NCBI RefSeq assembly: GCF_900101705.1
Contig: NZ_FNAC01000012.1
Coordinates: 53,259 to 117,258 of the forward strand
DNA length: 64,000 bases
Origin: Algoriphagus faecimaris
GTDB taxonomy: Bacteria; Bacteroidota; Bacteroidia; Cytophagales; Cyclobacteriaceae
Direction: 5' to 3'
Position numbers and translations under genes: made by a program. The notes beneath the pieces were generated by a model. The model saw nothing but the letters and a program-made list of their open reading frames with translations. It had not been told where the DNA came from and ran no database searches. Within the stretch, counting starts at the first letter, position 1. Every line of letters begins with the position of its first letter. Shown here one piece after another: positions 47,644 to 57,143 of this stretch.

Positions 47644-49041
47644 TCATCCAATGATCAATTTTTGGCCAGGTTTTATATTGTTGGAATTTAGATTGTTAAG
47701 TCTTTTTATTTGTTCTACGGTCAATCCTGCATGCCTTTTAGAAATGATCCATAAAGAATCTCCCGGTTGCACGGTGTAGGTTTTTTGACCATTGGAATTA
47801 GTCTGAACCTGCGCTACAGTAGAGGCTGTACTTGATGAATAAATGGTCAAGTTTTGTCCCACGCGGATCAAATTGGAGCTGAGTCCATTCCACGCTTTGA
47901 GCTGAGAAACACTGACTCCATGCAATTCAGCTATTCTCCCTAATACATCTCCAGAACGAACTCTATAGGTAATTCCATTGCGTTGGATTTCCCTCGCCAA
48001 ATCCTCTACAGGTTGGAGCCTCACTTTATCAGAAGCCATCATTGGTAATGGAGCATTTCCCAAGGAATCACTTATCCAAGCTAGGTTTTCTTGGATAAAG
48101 GCTGTTTTTGACTTGGGTATCCTTAATTCCATGCTACGGTTGGCTTCAGGGATAATTCGATTTTTAACAGACGGGTTAAGTTTTTCTAGATCACTCACGC
48201 AGAGATTGGTCAGTTCGGCTAGTTTGTCCAAACTCATAGCCCTATCAAAGCGGATTTTTTCATAAGCCAAAGCGTAAGTAGGGTCCTCAGGATGGAAATT
48301 GTGCTCTTCGAGATGATTTAGAATGTAGAGCATCGCTTGAAACTGGGGTACATATCCGCGTGTCTCCCGTGGCAAATAATTGTAAATTTCCCAGAAGGTC
48401 TTTTTGCCTCCTGATCTTCGGATTGCTTTTCTCACATTTCCAGGACCGCAGTTATAAGCTGCCAATGCTACCTCCCAATCTCCAAACATGCGATAGAGAG
48501 ATTTCAGGTATTTGGCGGCAGCATCTGTGGACATCTCGGGATCCATTCGGTCATCTACTTCAGGATTGACTTGCATTCCGTACATTCTTCCTGTCGCAGG
48601 CATAAACTGCCATAGGCCCATCGCCCCGACGCGGGAGCGAATCTGAGGATCAAGACCAGATTCTATGATGGATAAAAATTTGATTTCTTCAGGCATTTCA
48701 TGCTTTCGAAGCGTTTCGTCAAACATTGGCCAAAACAAGTCTTTTCTAGCGAGGACCATTTTGGTATAGTCTCGATTTCTTACGGTGAAATATTGGATGA
48801 AAGAAAAAATTCTATCATTCAGCTCAAAGGGCATTTTCATGTCCATGGCCTTGATACGCTGATCGATTTGATCGTAGGTAAAATCTGGGATGTATTCGTA
48901 ATGGTAGTTTGGCTGAACTTCCTCTTCTGAAAATAAAGAAGCTGCCTCTACCGGTTCTTCTTCTTGGGCAAAAGCTTTGGGCAGAATTAAGACGCTTGTC
49001 AAACTAATAAAGAGAAATAAGCCGCGCAAAGTGATTTTCAT
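47644..49041 (-). CDS. Membrane-bound lytic murein transglycosylase with two LysM domains (MltD-like)
   Basis: A 465-residue periplasmic enzyme with signal peptide 1-26. The SLT domain (about 110-270) has catalytic Glu127 in SIIESGLDP, then GLWQFMPATGRMYG and AYNCGPGNVRKAI. Two LysM modules follow, YRVRSGDVLGRIAE (about 355-400) and YTVQPGDSLWIISK (about 418-465), which bind peptidoglycan. It cleaves the MurNAc-GlcNAc bond with formation of 1,6-anhydro ends. Unlike E. coli MltD no lipobox is evident. It lies 10 bp after gatA. Confidence 0.92.
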   Translation of the reverse strand: MKITLRGLFLFISLTSVLILPKAFAQEEEPVEAASLFSEEEVQPNYHYEYIPDFTYDQIDQRIKAMDMKMPFELNDRIFSFIQYFTVRNRDYTKMVLARKDLFWPMFDETLRKHEMPEEIKFLSIIESGLDPQIRSRVGAMGLWQFMPATGRMYGMQVNPEVDDRMDPEMSTDAAAKYLKSLYRMFGDWEVALAAYNCGPGNVRKAIRRSGGKKTFWEIYNYLPRETRGYVPQFQAMLYILNHLEEHNFHPEDPTYALAYEKIRFDRAMSLDKLAELTNLCVSDLEKLNPSVKNRIIPEANRSMELRIPKSKTAFIQENLAWISDSLGNAPLPMMASDKVRLQPVEDLAREIQRNGITYRVRSGDVLGRIAELHGVSVSQLKAWNGLSSNLIRVGQNLTIYSSSTASTVAQVQTNSNGQKTYTVQPGDSLWIISKRHAGLTVEQIKRLNNLNSNNIKPGQKLIIG

Positions 49042-49051
49042 CGAGATGGGT

Positions 49052-50479
49052 TTATGAAGTTAAATCTTTAAGGTAATTACTGAAAGCGTACAATTCCGCT
49101 TCTTTAAATGAATTGGAAATGATTTGCAATCCAATCGGCATGCCTTCTTTGTCTTTTCCATTTGGGATCGAAATAGAAGGTACTCCGGAGACGGAAGCTT
49201 GAACGGTAAATAAGTCTTCCAAATACATAGCTACAGGGTCACCACTATGCTCTCCAAACTTAAACGCTGTAGTGGGCGTAGTCGGCATAATAATATAGTC
49301 AAATTCTGACAAAAGATCCTCAGTTTGCTCTTTTATCTGTCTTCTTACTTTCTGTGCCTTGGTAAAATAAGCGTCATAATAGCTGGCCGATAATACAAAG
49401 GTTCCAAGCATGATTCTGCGCTTGACCTCTTCCCCAAACCCTTCCGAACGAGTCAGTTTGTACATGCTCTCGAGATTATGGGCATTGGGTGTGCGATAGC
49501 CGTATTTCACTCCATCAAATCGAGCTAAATTTGAACTGGCTTCTGCTGTGGTTAGAATATAGTAGGTAGGCAGGATATATTCTAATAAGGGGAAATCTAC
49601 TGCCTTGATTTCATGACCTTCCTCCTTGAGTCGGTCCAGAACAGCTAAAGTGTTTTCTTTGATTTCCTGCTGTAGGGCAGGGGATTCTATTGTTTCCTTA
49701 AGGTAGGCTATCTTGGCTTTCTTGTCGAAATGAAGGAGCTGACTATAGGGAAGTACAGGTTTTCTGGAAGAGGTGTTGTCATGAATATCATGTCCAGCCA
49801 TGATTTCCATGATCAATGCGTTGTCTTTAACTGTATGGGAAAAGATCCCTATCGTATCAAAGGTAGAAGCGTAGGCAATAAGACCCCATCGGGAAACTCT
49901 GGAATAGGTCGGTTTCATTCCTACCACTCCTGTGAATGCTGCCGGCTGTCTCACTGAGCCTCCGGTATCTGTTCCGAGTGAAGCAGTGCATAGGTTTGCT
50001 TGTACAGCCACTGCAGAGCCTCCTGAAGAACCCCCGGGAACTCGATTTGGGTCCAGCGCATTGAGCACCTTGCCATGAGCGGAATTTTCATTAGAGCTGC
50101 CCATTCCAAATTCATCACAATTCAAGCGGCCAATAATAATGGCATCTTGATCGATCAATCGTTGGACAGCGGTAGAGGTGTATTGGGCTTCATAGCCCTG
50201 TAGTATTTTAGAAGATGCGTGTGACTGATGTCCGCTGAGACAGAGTACATCCTTAATGCCGATGACCATGCCGGCTAGTTTGCCTGCATTTCCATTGGCT
50301 AGTTTCTCGTCTATTTCTTCTGCTTTTTTTAAAGAGGATTGCTCATAAACTTCAACGAAGGCGTTGAGATGCGCCTTCGTTTGAATGTTTTGGAGATAAT
50401 GACTGACAATAGTCTTGCAGTCAGTCTGTTTTTTTTCGAGCGATTTTTTAATCTCGTCGAAGGTGATAAATTTTTCCAA
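49052..50479 (-). CDS. gatA: Asp-tRNA(Asn)/Glu-tRNA(Gln) amidotransferase subunit A
   Basis: The glutaminase subunit of GatCAB, which converts Glu-tRNA(Gln) or Asp-tRNA(Asn) to the amide form. The amidase-signature triad is visible: Lys76 (GIKDVL), the cis-Ser in PGGSSGGS (147-154) and nucleophile Ser174 in DTGGSVRQP. A 475-residue length fits the family, and tRNA-binding features make it GatA rather than another amidase. gatB and gatC are not adjacent, as often in this phylum. It follows tatA by 20 bp. Confidence 0.9.
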   Translation of the reverse strand: MEKFITFDEIKKSLEKKQTDCKTIVSHYLQNIQTKAHLNAFVEVYEQSSLKKAEEIDEKLANGNAGKLAGMVIGIKDVLCLSGHQSHASSKILQGYEAQYTSTAVQRLIDQDAIIIGRLNCDEFGMGSSNENSAHGKVLNALDPNRVPGGSSGGSAVAVQANLCTASLGTDTGGSVRQPAAFTGVVGMKPTYSRVSRWGLIAYASTFDTIGIFSHTVKDNALIMEIMAGHDIHDNTSSRKPVLPYSQLLHFDKKAKIAYLKETIESPALQQEIKENTLAVLDRLKEEGHEIKAVDFPLLEYILPTYYILTTAEASSNLARFDGVKYGYRTPNAHNLESMYKLTRSEGFGEEVKRRIMLGTFVLSASYYDAYFTKAQKVRRQIKEQTEDLLSEFDYIIMPTTPTTAFKFGEHSGDPVAMYLEDLFTVQASVSGVPSISIPNGKDKEGMPIGLQIISNSFKEAELYAFSNYLKDLTS

Positions 50480-50499
50480 AGCAGTAAGCTTTTATCGAG

Positions 50500-50697
50500 T
50501 TACTTTTTCTTATCCTTTAGTCCTTCTTCTAGATCGTTTTGAATGTCTTTGGTTGCGTCTTTGAATTCTCTGATTCCACGGCCCAGTCCTCTAGCCAGTT
50601 CAGGGATTCTTTTTGCTCCAAATAAAAGGAGGATGACTAAGATGACCAAGATGATCGAGCCACCGCCCATATTTTGAATAAAACCCAATGTTGTCAT
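50500..50697 (-). CDS. tatA: Sec-independent translocase subunit TatA/E
   Basis: A 65-residue protein with one membrane helix (about 13-26: GSIILVILVILLLF), the FGAKRIPELARGLGRGIREFK amphipathic helix and a charged tail. TatA oligomers form the path for folded twin-arginine substrates through the inner membrane. tatC is not in the window. Confidence 0.93.
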   Translation of the reverse strand: MTTLGFIQNMGGGSIILVILVILLLFGAKRIPELARGLGRGIREFKDATKDIQNDLEEGLKDKKK

Positions 50698-50808
50698 GAT
50701 TACTTTTGTTTTAGGGTAAATGAGGTCACAAAGATATAATTGTCATTCGCTTAGACAAAGCGCCTGACCTATACTGTGAATCTTTTTCTTAAATATACGA
50801 TTTTTTAA

Positions 50809-52053
50809 CTATTTGGGTGCGATCCAAGTCGAAGGATTCATTTTTTGTAGTCCTTTCCACGTTTGAAAATGAACTTCTGATTCTCCATTGACATCGACTG
50901 CCACTTGGCCAATTACGTCTTTTGCTTTTACAGTTTGACCGGTTTTTACAGTAATGGTTTTTAGCTTACTGTATAGGGTGTAATATTCTCCGTGCTTGAT
51001 GATGACCGTCTCCCCATATCCCGGCATGGTAGCGACTTTGGTCACTGTTCCGTCAAAAACTGAGCGTACACTAGCATTGGGCTGTGTACGAATATTGATT
51101 CCATCGTTGGGGACACTGATTCCTCTTAGGGTAGGGTGGGGATTATCACCAAAAACTTCTGTGACAAAACCTGTCTCCACAGGCCAAGGCAGCTTGCCCC
51201 TATTTCCTGCAAACGAACTGGAAAGCGCAGCTACTTCAGGGGTCATAGGCATGGAGCTACCTGCAGATTTGGTGGCGGTGGAGTTTTCTTTTTTGGCAGC
51301 GGCCTCTGCTAGTCTGATTTCTTCTTCGATTACTTGACGAATCATAGACTCGAGCTGTGCTTGTTGTTTTTTAGTGGCCGTTATCTGTTTTTTGATATCG
51401 GTTTCTTTGCGGGTGAGTGTATTGACCATGCCCTGCTGTTCCTTGCGCAGTTGCTCCAATTTGGCTCGCTCCACCTGAGCTTCAGCAAGTACTTTGATTT
51501 TTTCGTCTTTTCTTGAATCGAGCTCTACTCGCCTTTCGGCAAGTTTTAGTGTGACTTCTTCAATTTGTGCTGCTTGTTGCTTCCTGCTGTCTGTGTATTG
51601 TTTGAGGTACTTTAACCGCATGTAGAGCTGATTAAATGTACTCGAACTGAATACAAAGGCTACGATGGACAGGCTTCTATTGAGCTTGGAGGCATTGTAA
51701 ATCATTCGTGAATATTCGGCCTTCAAGTCGATTAATTCCTGCTCCATTTTCGTGATTTCACGTTCCGTTTCACTGATTTCCTGATCGATCAGGCGGACTT
51801 CCCGATCTAGGGTGCTAACTAGTCTATTTTGAGTTTGAAATTGACGCGTAATCGCATTCAATTCTCCAATTGTGGTTTTTTTGGTGGCAGTGGTTTGCTT
51901 GAGAATGACGTCAAATTCTCGCAATTTGGCCTGCACTTCGGCTTTTTGTTTTTCCAGTTCTTCTCTGGTTCTGCTGGTTTGTGAAAAACTATCCGCGCTA
52001 GACCAAGCCAACAACATGAGAATTAAACTCGAAAAAAGAAGGGTTTGACGCAT
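50809..52053 (-). CDS. EnvC-like coiled-coil protein with degenerate LytM domain
   Basis: A 414-residue periplasmic protein with signal peptide 1-25, a long coiled coil (about 27-255, heptad-rich Glu/Lys/Gln/Arg) and a C-terminal M23/LytM fold (about 290-414). The zinc ligands of active M23 enzymes are absent: the first site reads VPNDGINI where HxxxD would be, and the HxH position reads SEVHFQTW with only one His. E. coli EnvC is likewise inactive and activates the amidases AmiA and AmiB at the division septum. A role as an amidase activator in cell separation is inferred. Confidence 0.85.
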   Translation of the reverse strand: MRQTLLFSSLILMLLAWSSADSFSQTSRTREELEKQKAEVQAKLREFDVILKQTTATKKTTIGELNAITRQFQTQNRLVSTLDREVRLIDQEISETEREITKMEQELIDLKAEYSRMIYNASKLNRSLSIVAFVFSSSTFNQLYMRLKYLKQYTDSRKQQAAQIEEVTLKLAERRVELDSRKDEKIKVLAEAQVERAKLEQLRKEQQGMVNTLTRKETDIKKQITATKKQQAQLESMIRQVIEEEIRLAEAAAKKENSTATKSAGSSMPMTPEVAALSSSFAGNRGKLPWPVETGFVTEVFGDNPHPTLRGISVPNDGINIRTQPNASVRSVFDGTVTKVATMPGYGETVIIKHGEYYTLYSKLKTITVKTGQTVKAKDVIGQVAVDVNGESEVHFQTWKGLQKMNPSTWIAPK

Positions 52054-52058
52054 ACTGA

Positions 52059-52811
52059 TTAAAATCTAAAAGGAAAACTCAAGGGGGAAGAATACCGATC
52101 GATCGAAACCCACTCTACATGGATTATAGTATTCTGTGAGCCCTCGGGGCTTTGATAGACTAATTTGTAAAGTACCTCTGCAGGGAAAGGCATTTCGTCG
52201 ATATTTTGGTATTCGGCATAGCTAGCCAAAAGACTTCCTCTATCGTCGAGCGAATTCGATACCAGTTCGGATACTTTTGCGGAGCTAGTCCCCACTTTAC
52301 TGAAGTAGCGGACTTGATCACGTACTTGAGTTAGTTCGTAAGCTTGACCCACGCGAACCAATCGATCACGGTAATCGAAGGTATAGGGAGGGTTTGCCCA
52401 TAATAAATTCTGAAAAAGATCAAGACTGAGATTCAATCCATAGAGCGATTTAAACTCTCCAAATGATAGGTTAATATCCTCGTTGCCTATTCGGTCTTTG
52501 ATCATGATCTTTTCGTCAGAAATGAGGCCACGCACAGCTTCCATTCCTAATCCTGGAGAAACGGTAAACCAAAGCAAACTGTCTTTTTTTGCTCTAAGGT
52601 TGAGCGTTCCGCGAGTGACTTTTCCAGAAGTCTCCTCGATGACAATTTTTGCTTTTGCGCTTAGGTAGTCAAAGTCGGCATACTCCGGATTGAAGTCCCT
52701 CATTTTTCTATCTGATTCAAAAGGGATTACTTTTTTGGCACAAGCTTGAAAAAGCAGAAAAACAACAAGAATCAAACCCAGCCACACCGATTTATTCATG
52801 GTATTTTCCAT
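52059..52811 (-). CDS. DUF4292 lipoprotein
   Basis: A 250-residue protein with a lipoprotein signal (lipobox FQAC, Cys about 24) and a LolA/LolB-like beta structure: LRAKKDSLLWFTVSPGLGMEAVRG-type strands near 70-95, typical of DUF4292. The fold suggests lipid or lipoprotein handling at the outer membrane, but this is untested. Two starts are possible, ATG at 52811 and ATG at 52799; the second has a GGAAAA upstream. Either overlaps or abuts the TPR gene stop. Confidence 0.85.
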   Translation of the reverse strand: MENTMNKSVWLGLILVVFLLFQACAKKVIPFESDRKMRDFNPEYADFDYLSAKAKIVIEETSGKVTRGTLNLRAKKDSLLWFTVSPGLGMEAVRGLISDEKIMIKDRIGNEDINLSFGEFKSLYGLNLSLDLFQNLLWANPPYTFDYRDRLVRVGQAYELTQVRDQVRYFSKVGTSSAKVSELVSNSLDDRGSLLASYAEYQNIDEMPFPAEVLYKLVYQSPEGSQNTIIHVEWVSIDRYSSPLSFPFRF

Positions 52812-54522
52812 CTTTAATTTTCATAGGTAGTTTTTCGGAGGCCTCGGGACTATCGGCCGCTTTTTTCCAAAAACTTATAGCTTCAGACTTTTGGCCTAAG
52901 TGATATAAAATGTCCCCATAATGCTCCAGCATCACTCCACTTGGTTCCGATTCATTCTCTATAGCTAGGTTCATGTATTTCTTAGCGCCTTCATAATCTC
53001 CCATCTGAAAAAGGACCCAAGCGTGAGTGTCAAGAAATGTGCCGTTGTTCGGAAATCGTTTCACCACTTTCTCAGACATTGATTTGGCCTTTTCAAGGTC
53101 CTTTTTCTCTAGCGAAAGAAAATATGCGTAATTATTTAGAACCTGCTCGTCATTGGGATTGAGTTTGAGTGCTTTTTCGAAATAGAAAAAAGCAGAATCT
53201 TTTTCATTCAAATTATAAAATGAACTTCCCAAGGAGCCAAACGCTACCTGATCCAACTGGGGGTTTTGTCCATCATTCAGTTCTAAAGCTCTTTTGAGAG
53301 AAAGGACTGCCAAGCTGTCTTTTTGTCGGGCAGATTTGACTACACCGTCATAAAACCAGAATTCCTGATTTTCTGGAAACTCATCCACTCCCATAACGGT
53401 GAAACGCTCCACTTCTTCAAAATCTGCATTTTCACCGAAAGATCCCAAAATCACTTTTTCTAAGATCTCTCGGTTTTTTGGTTGGATCGCAAGTGATTGT
53501 TTATAGAGTGTGATGGACTTTTGCTGATTGCCATTCATTTCAGCTCTTTTGCCGAGGGCCTGGTATATAGTCGCACTCTCGGATGAAAAATCGACCATAT
53601 ACTTAGCCAATGAATCCAAAATCAATTCTCTTTCAGGAGTTTTGATTTCAGTCAGAATTCCTTCAAAAGCTCTGGCTTTTACCTCCGGGTCTAGCTCGGT
53701 ATTTTTAAATGCAGAAAATAAGAAAGCATTGGATTCAGAAATAGCGCCTTTTTCTTTCAAGAGGGAGTGAGCTGCCATCTGAAGCTCGGGTTGATTGGGA
53801 TATTTTTCAATTTCTCCCTGAATCAGATTGAGCGCATCATCGGCTCGATTGTTATTATAGAGTATTTCTACCAGGCTGAGCACAAAACTGGGATTGCCAG
53901 GCCTAGCCTCTATCAAGTTTTCTCCCTCAGCAATAGCACTGTCTAGTTGGTTTTTTCGAAGATAAATCCGTTGTTTTTGAACGGTGATCGGCTCCATCAC
54001 GCCGTAATATTCCTCGGCTCTGTCGAGGACTACTAAGGCCTTGTCAAATTCTCCTGCATTGAGATAGATAGAAGCAAGGTCCAGGTTGTATTGTTGATTG
54101 CTCTCTCCATCTGCCGTCAGTCGATCAAGTATTTCAGCAGCCTTAAGGGGCTGATTAAGATTGCTGTAGATTTCAGCGATCATCAGAGAGAAATATTTGT
54201 TCTCAGGATCTAATTCGACAGCTTTTTCTGCAAAAGGAAGGGCTTTGTCAGCTTGATTGGCTTTGGTGAAAACCTCTGCAATTTTGTAGTGAATAGCCGC
54301 TTCTTCAGGTTGAAATTCTAATGATTTCTGAAAATAAAAAAAAGACTTCTCCAAATCCCCCAAATTCATGTGCTTGGTTCCTTCGATGAAATAACGACTC
54401 GCAAGCGATTCATTTTTCTGAGCCTTGCGCTCCTTTTTGCTGAGTTTTTTCTGAGCTTCCACATGCCCGGTAAGCAGCAGAGAGAGACTCAGGAATACAT
54501 ATAGAAATCTTCTTAAAATCAC
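52792..54522 (-). CDS. Periplasmic TPR-repeat protein
   Basis: No ATG is available near the start. A GTG at 54522 gives 576 residues and places a signal peptide (RRFLYVFLSLSLLLTG, cleavage near VEAQ) at the very N-terminus. A GTG at 54570 would add 16 residues in front of it. About a dozen TPR units follow, for example GDLEKSFFYFQKSLEFQPEE, and a clear final set near 440-560. TPR arrays bind partner proteins. Its fixed place next to the DUF4292 lipoprotein and EnvC-like genes hints at an envelope assembly role, but the function is unknown. Confidence 0.8.
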   Translation of the reverse strand: MILRRFLYVFLSLSLLLTGHVEAQKKLSKKERKAQKNESLASRYFIEGTKHMNLGDLEKSFFYFQKSLEFQPEEAAIHYKIAEVFTKANQADKALPFAEKAVELDPENKYFSLMIAEIYSNLNQPLKAAEILDRLTADGESNQQYNLDLASIYLNAGEFDKALVVLDRAEEYYGVMEPITVQKQRIYLRKNQLDSAIAEGENLIEARPGNPSFVLSLVEILYNNNRADDALNLIQGEIEKYPNQPELQMAAHSLLKEKGAISESNAFLFSAFKNTELDPEVKARAFEGILTEIKTPERELILDSLAKYMVDFSSESATIYQALGKRAEMNGNQQKSITLYKQSLAIQPKNREILEKVILGSFGENADFEEVERFTVMGVDEFPENQEFWFYDGVVKSARQKDSLAVLSLKRALELNDGQNPQLDQVAFGSLGSSFYNLNEKDSAFFYFEKALKLNPNDEQVLNNYAYFLSLEKKDLEKAKSMSEKVVKRFPNNGTFLDTHAWVLFQMGDYEGAKKYMNLAIENESEPSGVMLEHYGDILYHLGQKSEAISFWKKAADSPEASEKLPMKIKDGKYHE

Positions 54523-54638
54523 GTTTTTTGAATTATCTGGGATCAAATCACAAACATAATGCCTTTTCACAGAATGATGTGATATAAGATGAGCAAAGGC
54601 TCATAAAGGATAACCATCTATGCCTAAAAATGATCCAT

Positions 54639-56141
54639 TTAAGACTTGATTTTTGATTTGATTTTTAGCCATAGCGCTTTTTCTCTTAGCAAAAGGAGCA
54701 GGGCGAAGGGAATCATCATGGCATTTCGGAAGATGAATTCTGCCACATGATGCTCTAATGATAGATAAAAACCCACATAGCTTAAGCCAAAGGCGATAAG
54801 AAGGTAAGATATCCCCTTGCCTGTCTGATAGGGGATGGGATAATATCGCTGACCAAAATAAAAACAAACCACAGTCATCAATAGGTAAGTGATCAATGTA
54901 CTAAGCGCTCCTCCCATAAAGCCCCATTTGGGCACCAAAAACCAAATGACAACAATACTTGCCGCAGCACCCAGTAAGGTAATCCAAAAGCTATATTGGG
55001 TTTTGTCAGTCACTTTAAACCATATCGATAGATTGAAATAGACACCTAAAAGCAAGTAACCCATCAGCAAAACAGGGACAATAAATAAAGCCTCCTCGTA
55101 TCCGGGGCTACGTAAGAAAAGTGGCCCTATCCAGTTTAAATTAACAGAAATAGCTATCATCAGGAAGCTACAGAAAATGATGAAAGCATGCATGACTTGT
55201 GCATAGATTTGCTTGGCGTTTTCGTTTTCGGATTCTTTGAAGAAAAAGGGCTCAGCTGCATATTTGAACGCCTGAATTACCAGATTCATCAGTATGGCGA
55301 GTTTAAAATTGGCACCGAAGACTCCTCCTGCCTCCCTACTACTTAATCCCGGATAGAAATTCTCGGGAAGGAGGTATTCGAAGAGCAACCTGGAAACCAG
55401 TTCATTGGTGACTCCAGCCAGTCCCATGAAAAGCAAAGGAATCGAATAGGCCCACATGGGCTTGAGAATCTTGCCGTCTATTTTGAAATTGAAAAACCCA
55501 GCTTTCCACCACACAAATGGGATAATCAAGCCATTAGCCAGTAAATTAGAAAGTAAGATGTATTCTACTCCCCAATCGATCTGATAGCCTAGGAAATCAG
55601 AGGGGAGGATACCGATACGGATCCAGTAGGGGAAAGCGATAATGAGCAAAAGGTTAAACCCTACATTCAATCCAATATTAATCAGTTTGGCAGTAGCAAA
55701 GGTAAAGGCCTTATTGTCCAGGCGGAGCTTTGCAAAAGGGATGGCAAGCACCGCGTCAAAGCTTAAAATCAAAGCTGTCCATCGAAAGAGGTAGGCCTGC
55801 CCGGGGTAATCCATCCAATCCGCTAACAGAGGTGCGGAGAGGTAAAGCCCAGTGCCTAAAGCTACGCTGGTTAAAATCAATAAAGATTGAGTGGATTGGT
55901 AAACTCGCTGGGGATCAAGTTGCTTTCCTGTTGCATAGCGAAAGAAAGAAGTTTCCATCCCATAAGTGAAGACGATATTCAAAAAACCAATCAGGGCATA
56001 GATTGACGTGAAAGAGCCTAGGGATTCTTTAGTCAGATAGGCCGTGTAGACGATGATCAATAAAAAATTGATGGACCGACCCAGAATGCTGCTCAGTCCA
56101 TAAATAGCCGTTTGTCCGGCGAGTTTTTTCAGATTGCTCAT
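54639..56141 (-). CDS. Polysaccharide flippase, Wzx-like (MATE/PST type)
   Basis: A 500-residue inner-membrane protein with about 14 hydrophobic helices and the start LKKLAGQTAIYGLSSILGRSINFLL, typical of polysaccharide biosynthesis proteins in this phylum. It probably flips a lipid-linked oligosaccharide to the periplasm. It is not inside a glycan gene cluster. It lies 12 bp after echA and upstream of the TPR gene. Confidence 0.85.
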   Translation of the reverse strand: MSNLKKLAGQTAIYGLSSILGRSINFLLIIVYTAYLTKESLGSFTSIYALIGFLNIVFTYGMETSFFRYATGKQLDPQRVYQSTQSLLILTSVALGTGLYLSAPLLADWMDYPGQAYLFRWTALILSFDAVLAIPFAKLRLDNKAFTFATAKLINIGLNVGFNLLLIIAFPYWIRIGILPSDFLGYQIDWGVEYILLSNLLANGLIIPFVWWKAGFFNFKIDGKILKPMWAYSIPLLFMGLAGVTNELVSRLLFEYLLPENFYPGLSSREAGGVFGANFKLAILMNLVIQAFKYAAEPFFFKESENENAKQIYAQVMHAFIIFCSFLMIAISVNLNWIGPLFLRSPGYEEALFIVPVLLMGYLLLGVYFNLSIWFKVTDKTQYSFWITLLGAAASIVVIWFLVPKWGFMGGALSTLITYLLMTVVCFYFGQRYYPIPYQTGKGISYLLIAFGLSYVGFYLSLEHHVAEFIFRNAMMIPFALLLLLREKALWLKIKSKIKS

Positions 56142-56153
56142 GGGGAGGAGATT

Positions 56154-56939
56154 TTACTCACCCTTGAAAACGGGCTTTCGCTTCTCCAAAAATGCCGTCG
56201 TCCCTTCTTTATAATCTCCAGATTTCACACATCGAGCAAAGCTATTGGCTTCGGTCTGATATCCATTTTCGTCTGCCAAATACGCTGCATTCACGCAGTC
56301 CACGACCATACCAATTGCCAAAGGCGCTTTGGACATGATTTTGGCGACGATTTCTTCTGCTTTAGCCATGGCGTCAGATTTGGTGGGAAGAACATGATTG
56401 ACCAATCCCAACTCTTTGGCTTCATTGGCATCGATCATGTCTCCAGTCATCATCAATTCATTGGCTTTGCCGCGGCCTACCAAGATGGTGAGTCGTTGTG
56501 TGCCTCCATATCCCGGAATAATTCCCAGATTGACTTCGGGCTGACCAAACTTCGCATTGGCGGTAGCTACCCTAAGATGGCATGCCATGGCCAGTTCGCA
56601 TCCACCACCCAAGGTGTATCCGTTGGTCACAGCCACCACAGGTTTATGACAATTTTCAATCATGGAAAAAATTTCCTGCCCATTTTCCGCAAACTTCCGG
56701 GCATTAACTTCATTGAGTTCGGCGATCTCACTGATATCTGCTCCTGCTACAAAGGCTTTGTCCCCTGCTCCGGTGAGTATGACCGCTTTGATAGCTTTAT
56801 TGTCAACTACCTCGTCAAATATTTCCCGGAGTTCTTCCAGAGTTGCAAAATTCAAGGCATTCATTTTGTCCTCTCTGTTTACAGTGAGAAACAAAACGCC
56901 ATTTTTTTCTTCTGCGAGGATATTTTTCAAATCTTCCAT
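56154..56939 (-). CDS. echA: Enoyl-CoA hydratase
   Basis: A 261-residue crotonase-fold enzyme that hydrates trans-2-enoyl-CoA to 3-hydroxyacyl-CoA. Both catalytic glutamates are present (Glu115 in GGGCELAMAC and Glu135 in GQPEVNLGIIPG), and the oxyanion-hole blocks AFVAGADI and GYTLGGG fit short-chain hydratases. It is the first gene of the unit running to the flippase, with a good promoter-like site 24 bp ahead of the start. The exact chain length and pathway are not determined by sequence. Confidence 0.9.
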   Translation of the reverse strand: MEDLKNILAEEKNGVLFLTVNREDKMNALNFATLEELREIFDEVVDNKAIKAVILTGAGDKAFVAGADISEIAELNEVNARKFAENGQEIFSMIENCHKPVVAVTNGYTLGGGCELAMACHLRVATANAKFGQPEVNLGIIPGYGGTQRLTILVGRGKANELMMTGDMIDANEAKELGLVNHVLPTKSDAMAKAEEIVAKIMSKAPLAIGMVVDCVNAAYLADENGYQTEANSFARCVKSGDYKEGTTAFLEKRKPVFKGE

Positions 56940-56962
56940 AGATTTTAATTGTCTGTAGCGAA

Positions 56963-56993
56963 CAAATATACAAGGCGGGTTTTCAATCCCAAA
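56963..56993 (-). promoter_or_regulatory. Putative Bacteroidota-type promoter of echA
   Basis: Read on the minus strand: TTTG (56993-56990), exactly 19 bases, then TATATTTG (56970-56963). Both elements match the TTTG-N19-TAnnTTTG consensus without mismatch. The ATG is 24 bp downstream of the -7 element, so the leader would be about 17 bases. Confidence 0.65.
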
Positions 56994-57079
56994 TTAAGTC
57001 TTGGGAAAATCCAATTCTTAATGCCGTTTACAAAGACAACTTATAGGATTCATAATGCTAATTTGATCAATTTTGCCCC

Positions 57080-57108
57080 TTTCATCTAGCTTTTTTTACT
57101 TACTTTTG
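57080..57108 (+). promoter_or_regulatory. Putative Bacteroidota-type promoter of icd
   Basis: TACTTTTG at 57101-57108 fits the -7 consensus. The -33 element is weak: TTTC at 57080 with a 17-base spacer, or TTTTG at 57071 with a 25-base spacer. The ATG is 35 bp downstream. Confidence 0.4.
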
Positions 57109-57143
57109 CAGTAGAAAAATTTTAAACTAAAACTACAAGATAT

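Noticed and set aside
54601..54867. An 88-codon minus-strand frame over the end of the flippase gene
   Set aside because: Out of frame with the flippase and lacking any family signal.
56112..56948. A 278-codon open frame on the plus strand opposite echA
   Set aside because: It is fully antisense to a well-supported enoyl-CoA hydratase; its product is His/Phe/Cys-rich with no recognisable domain.
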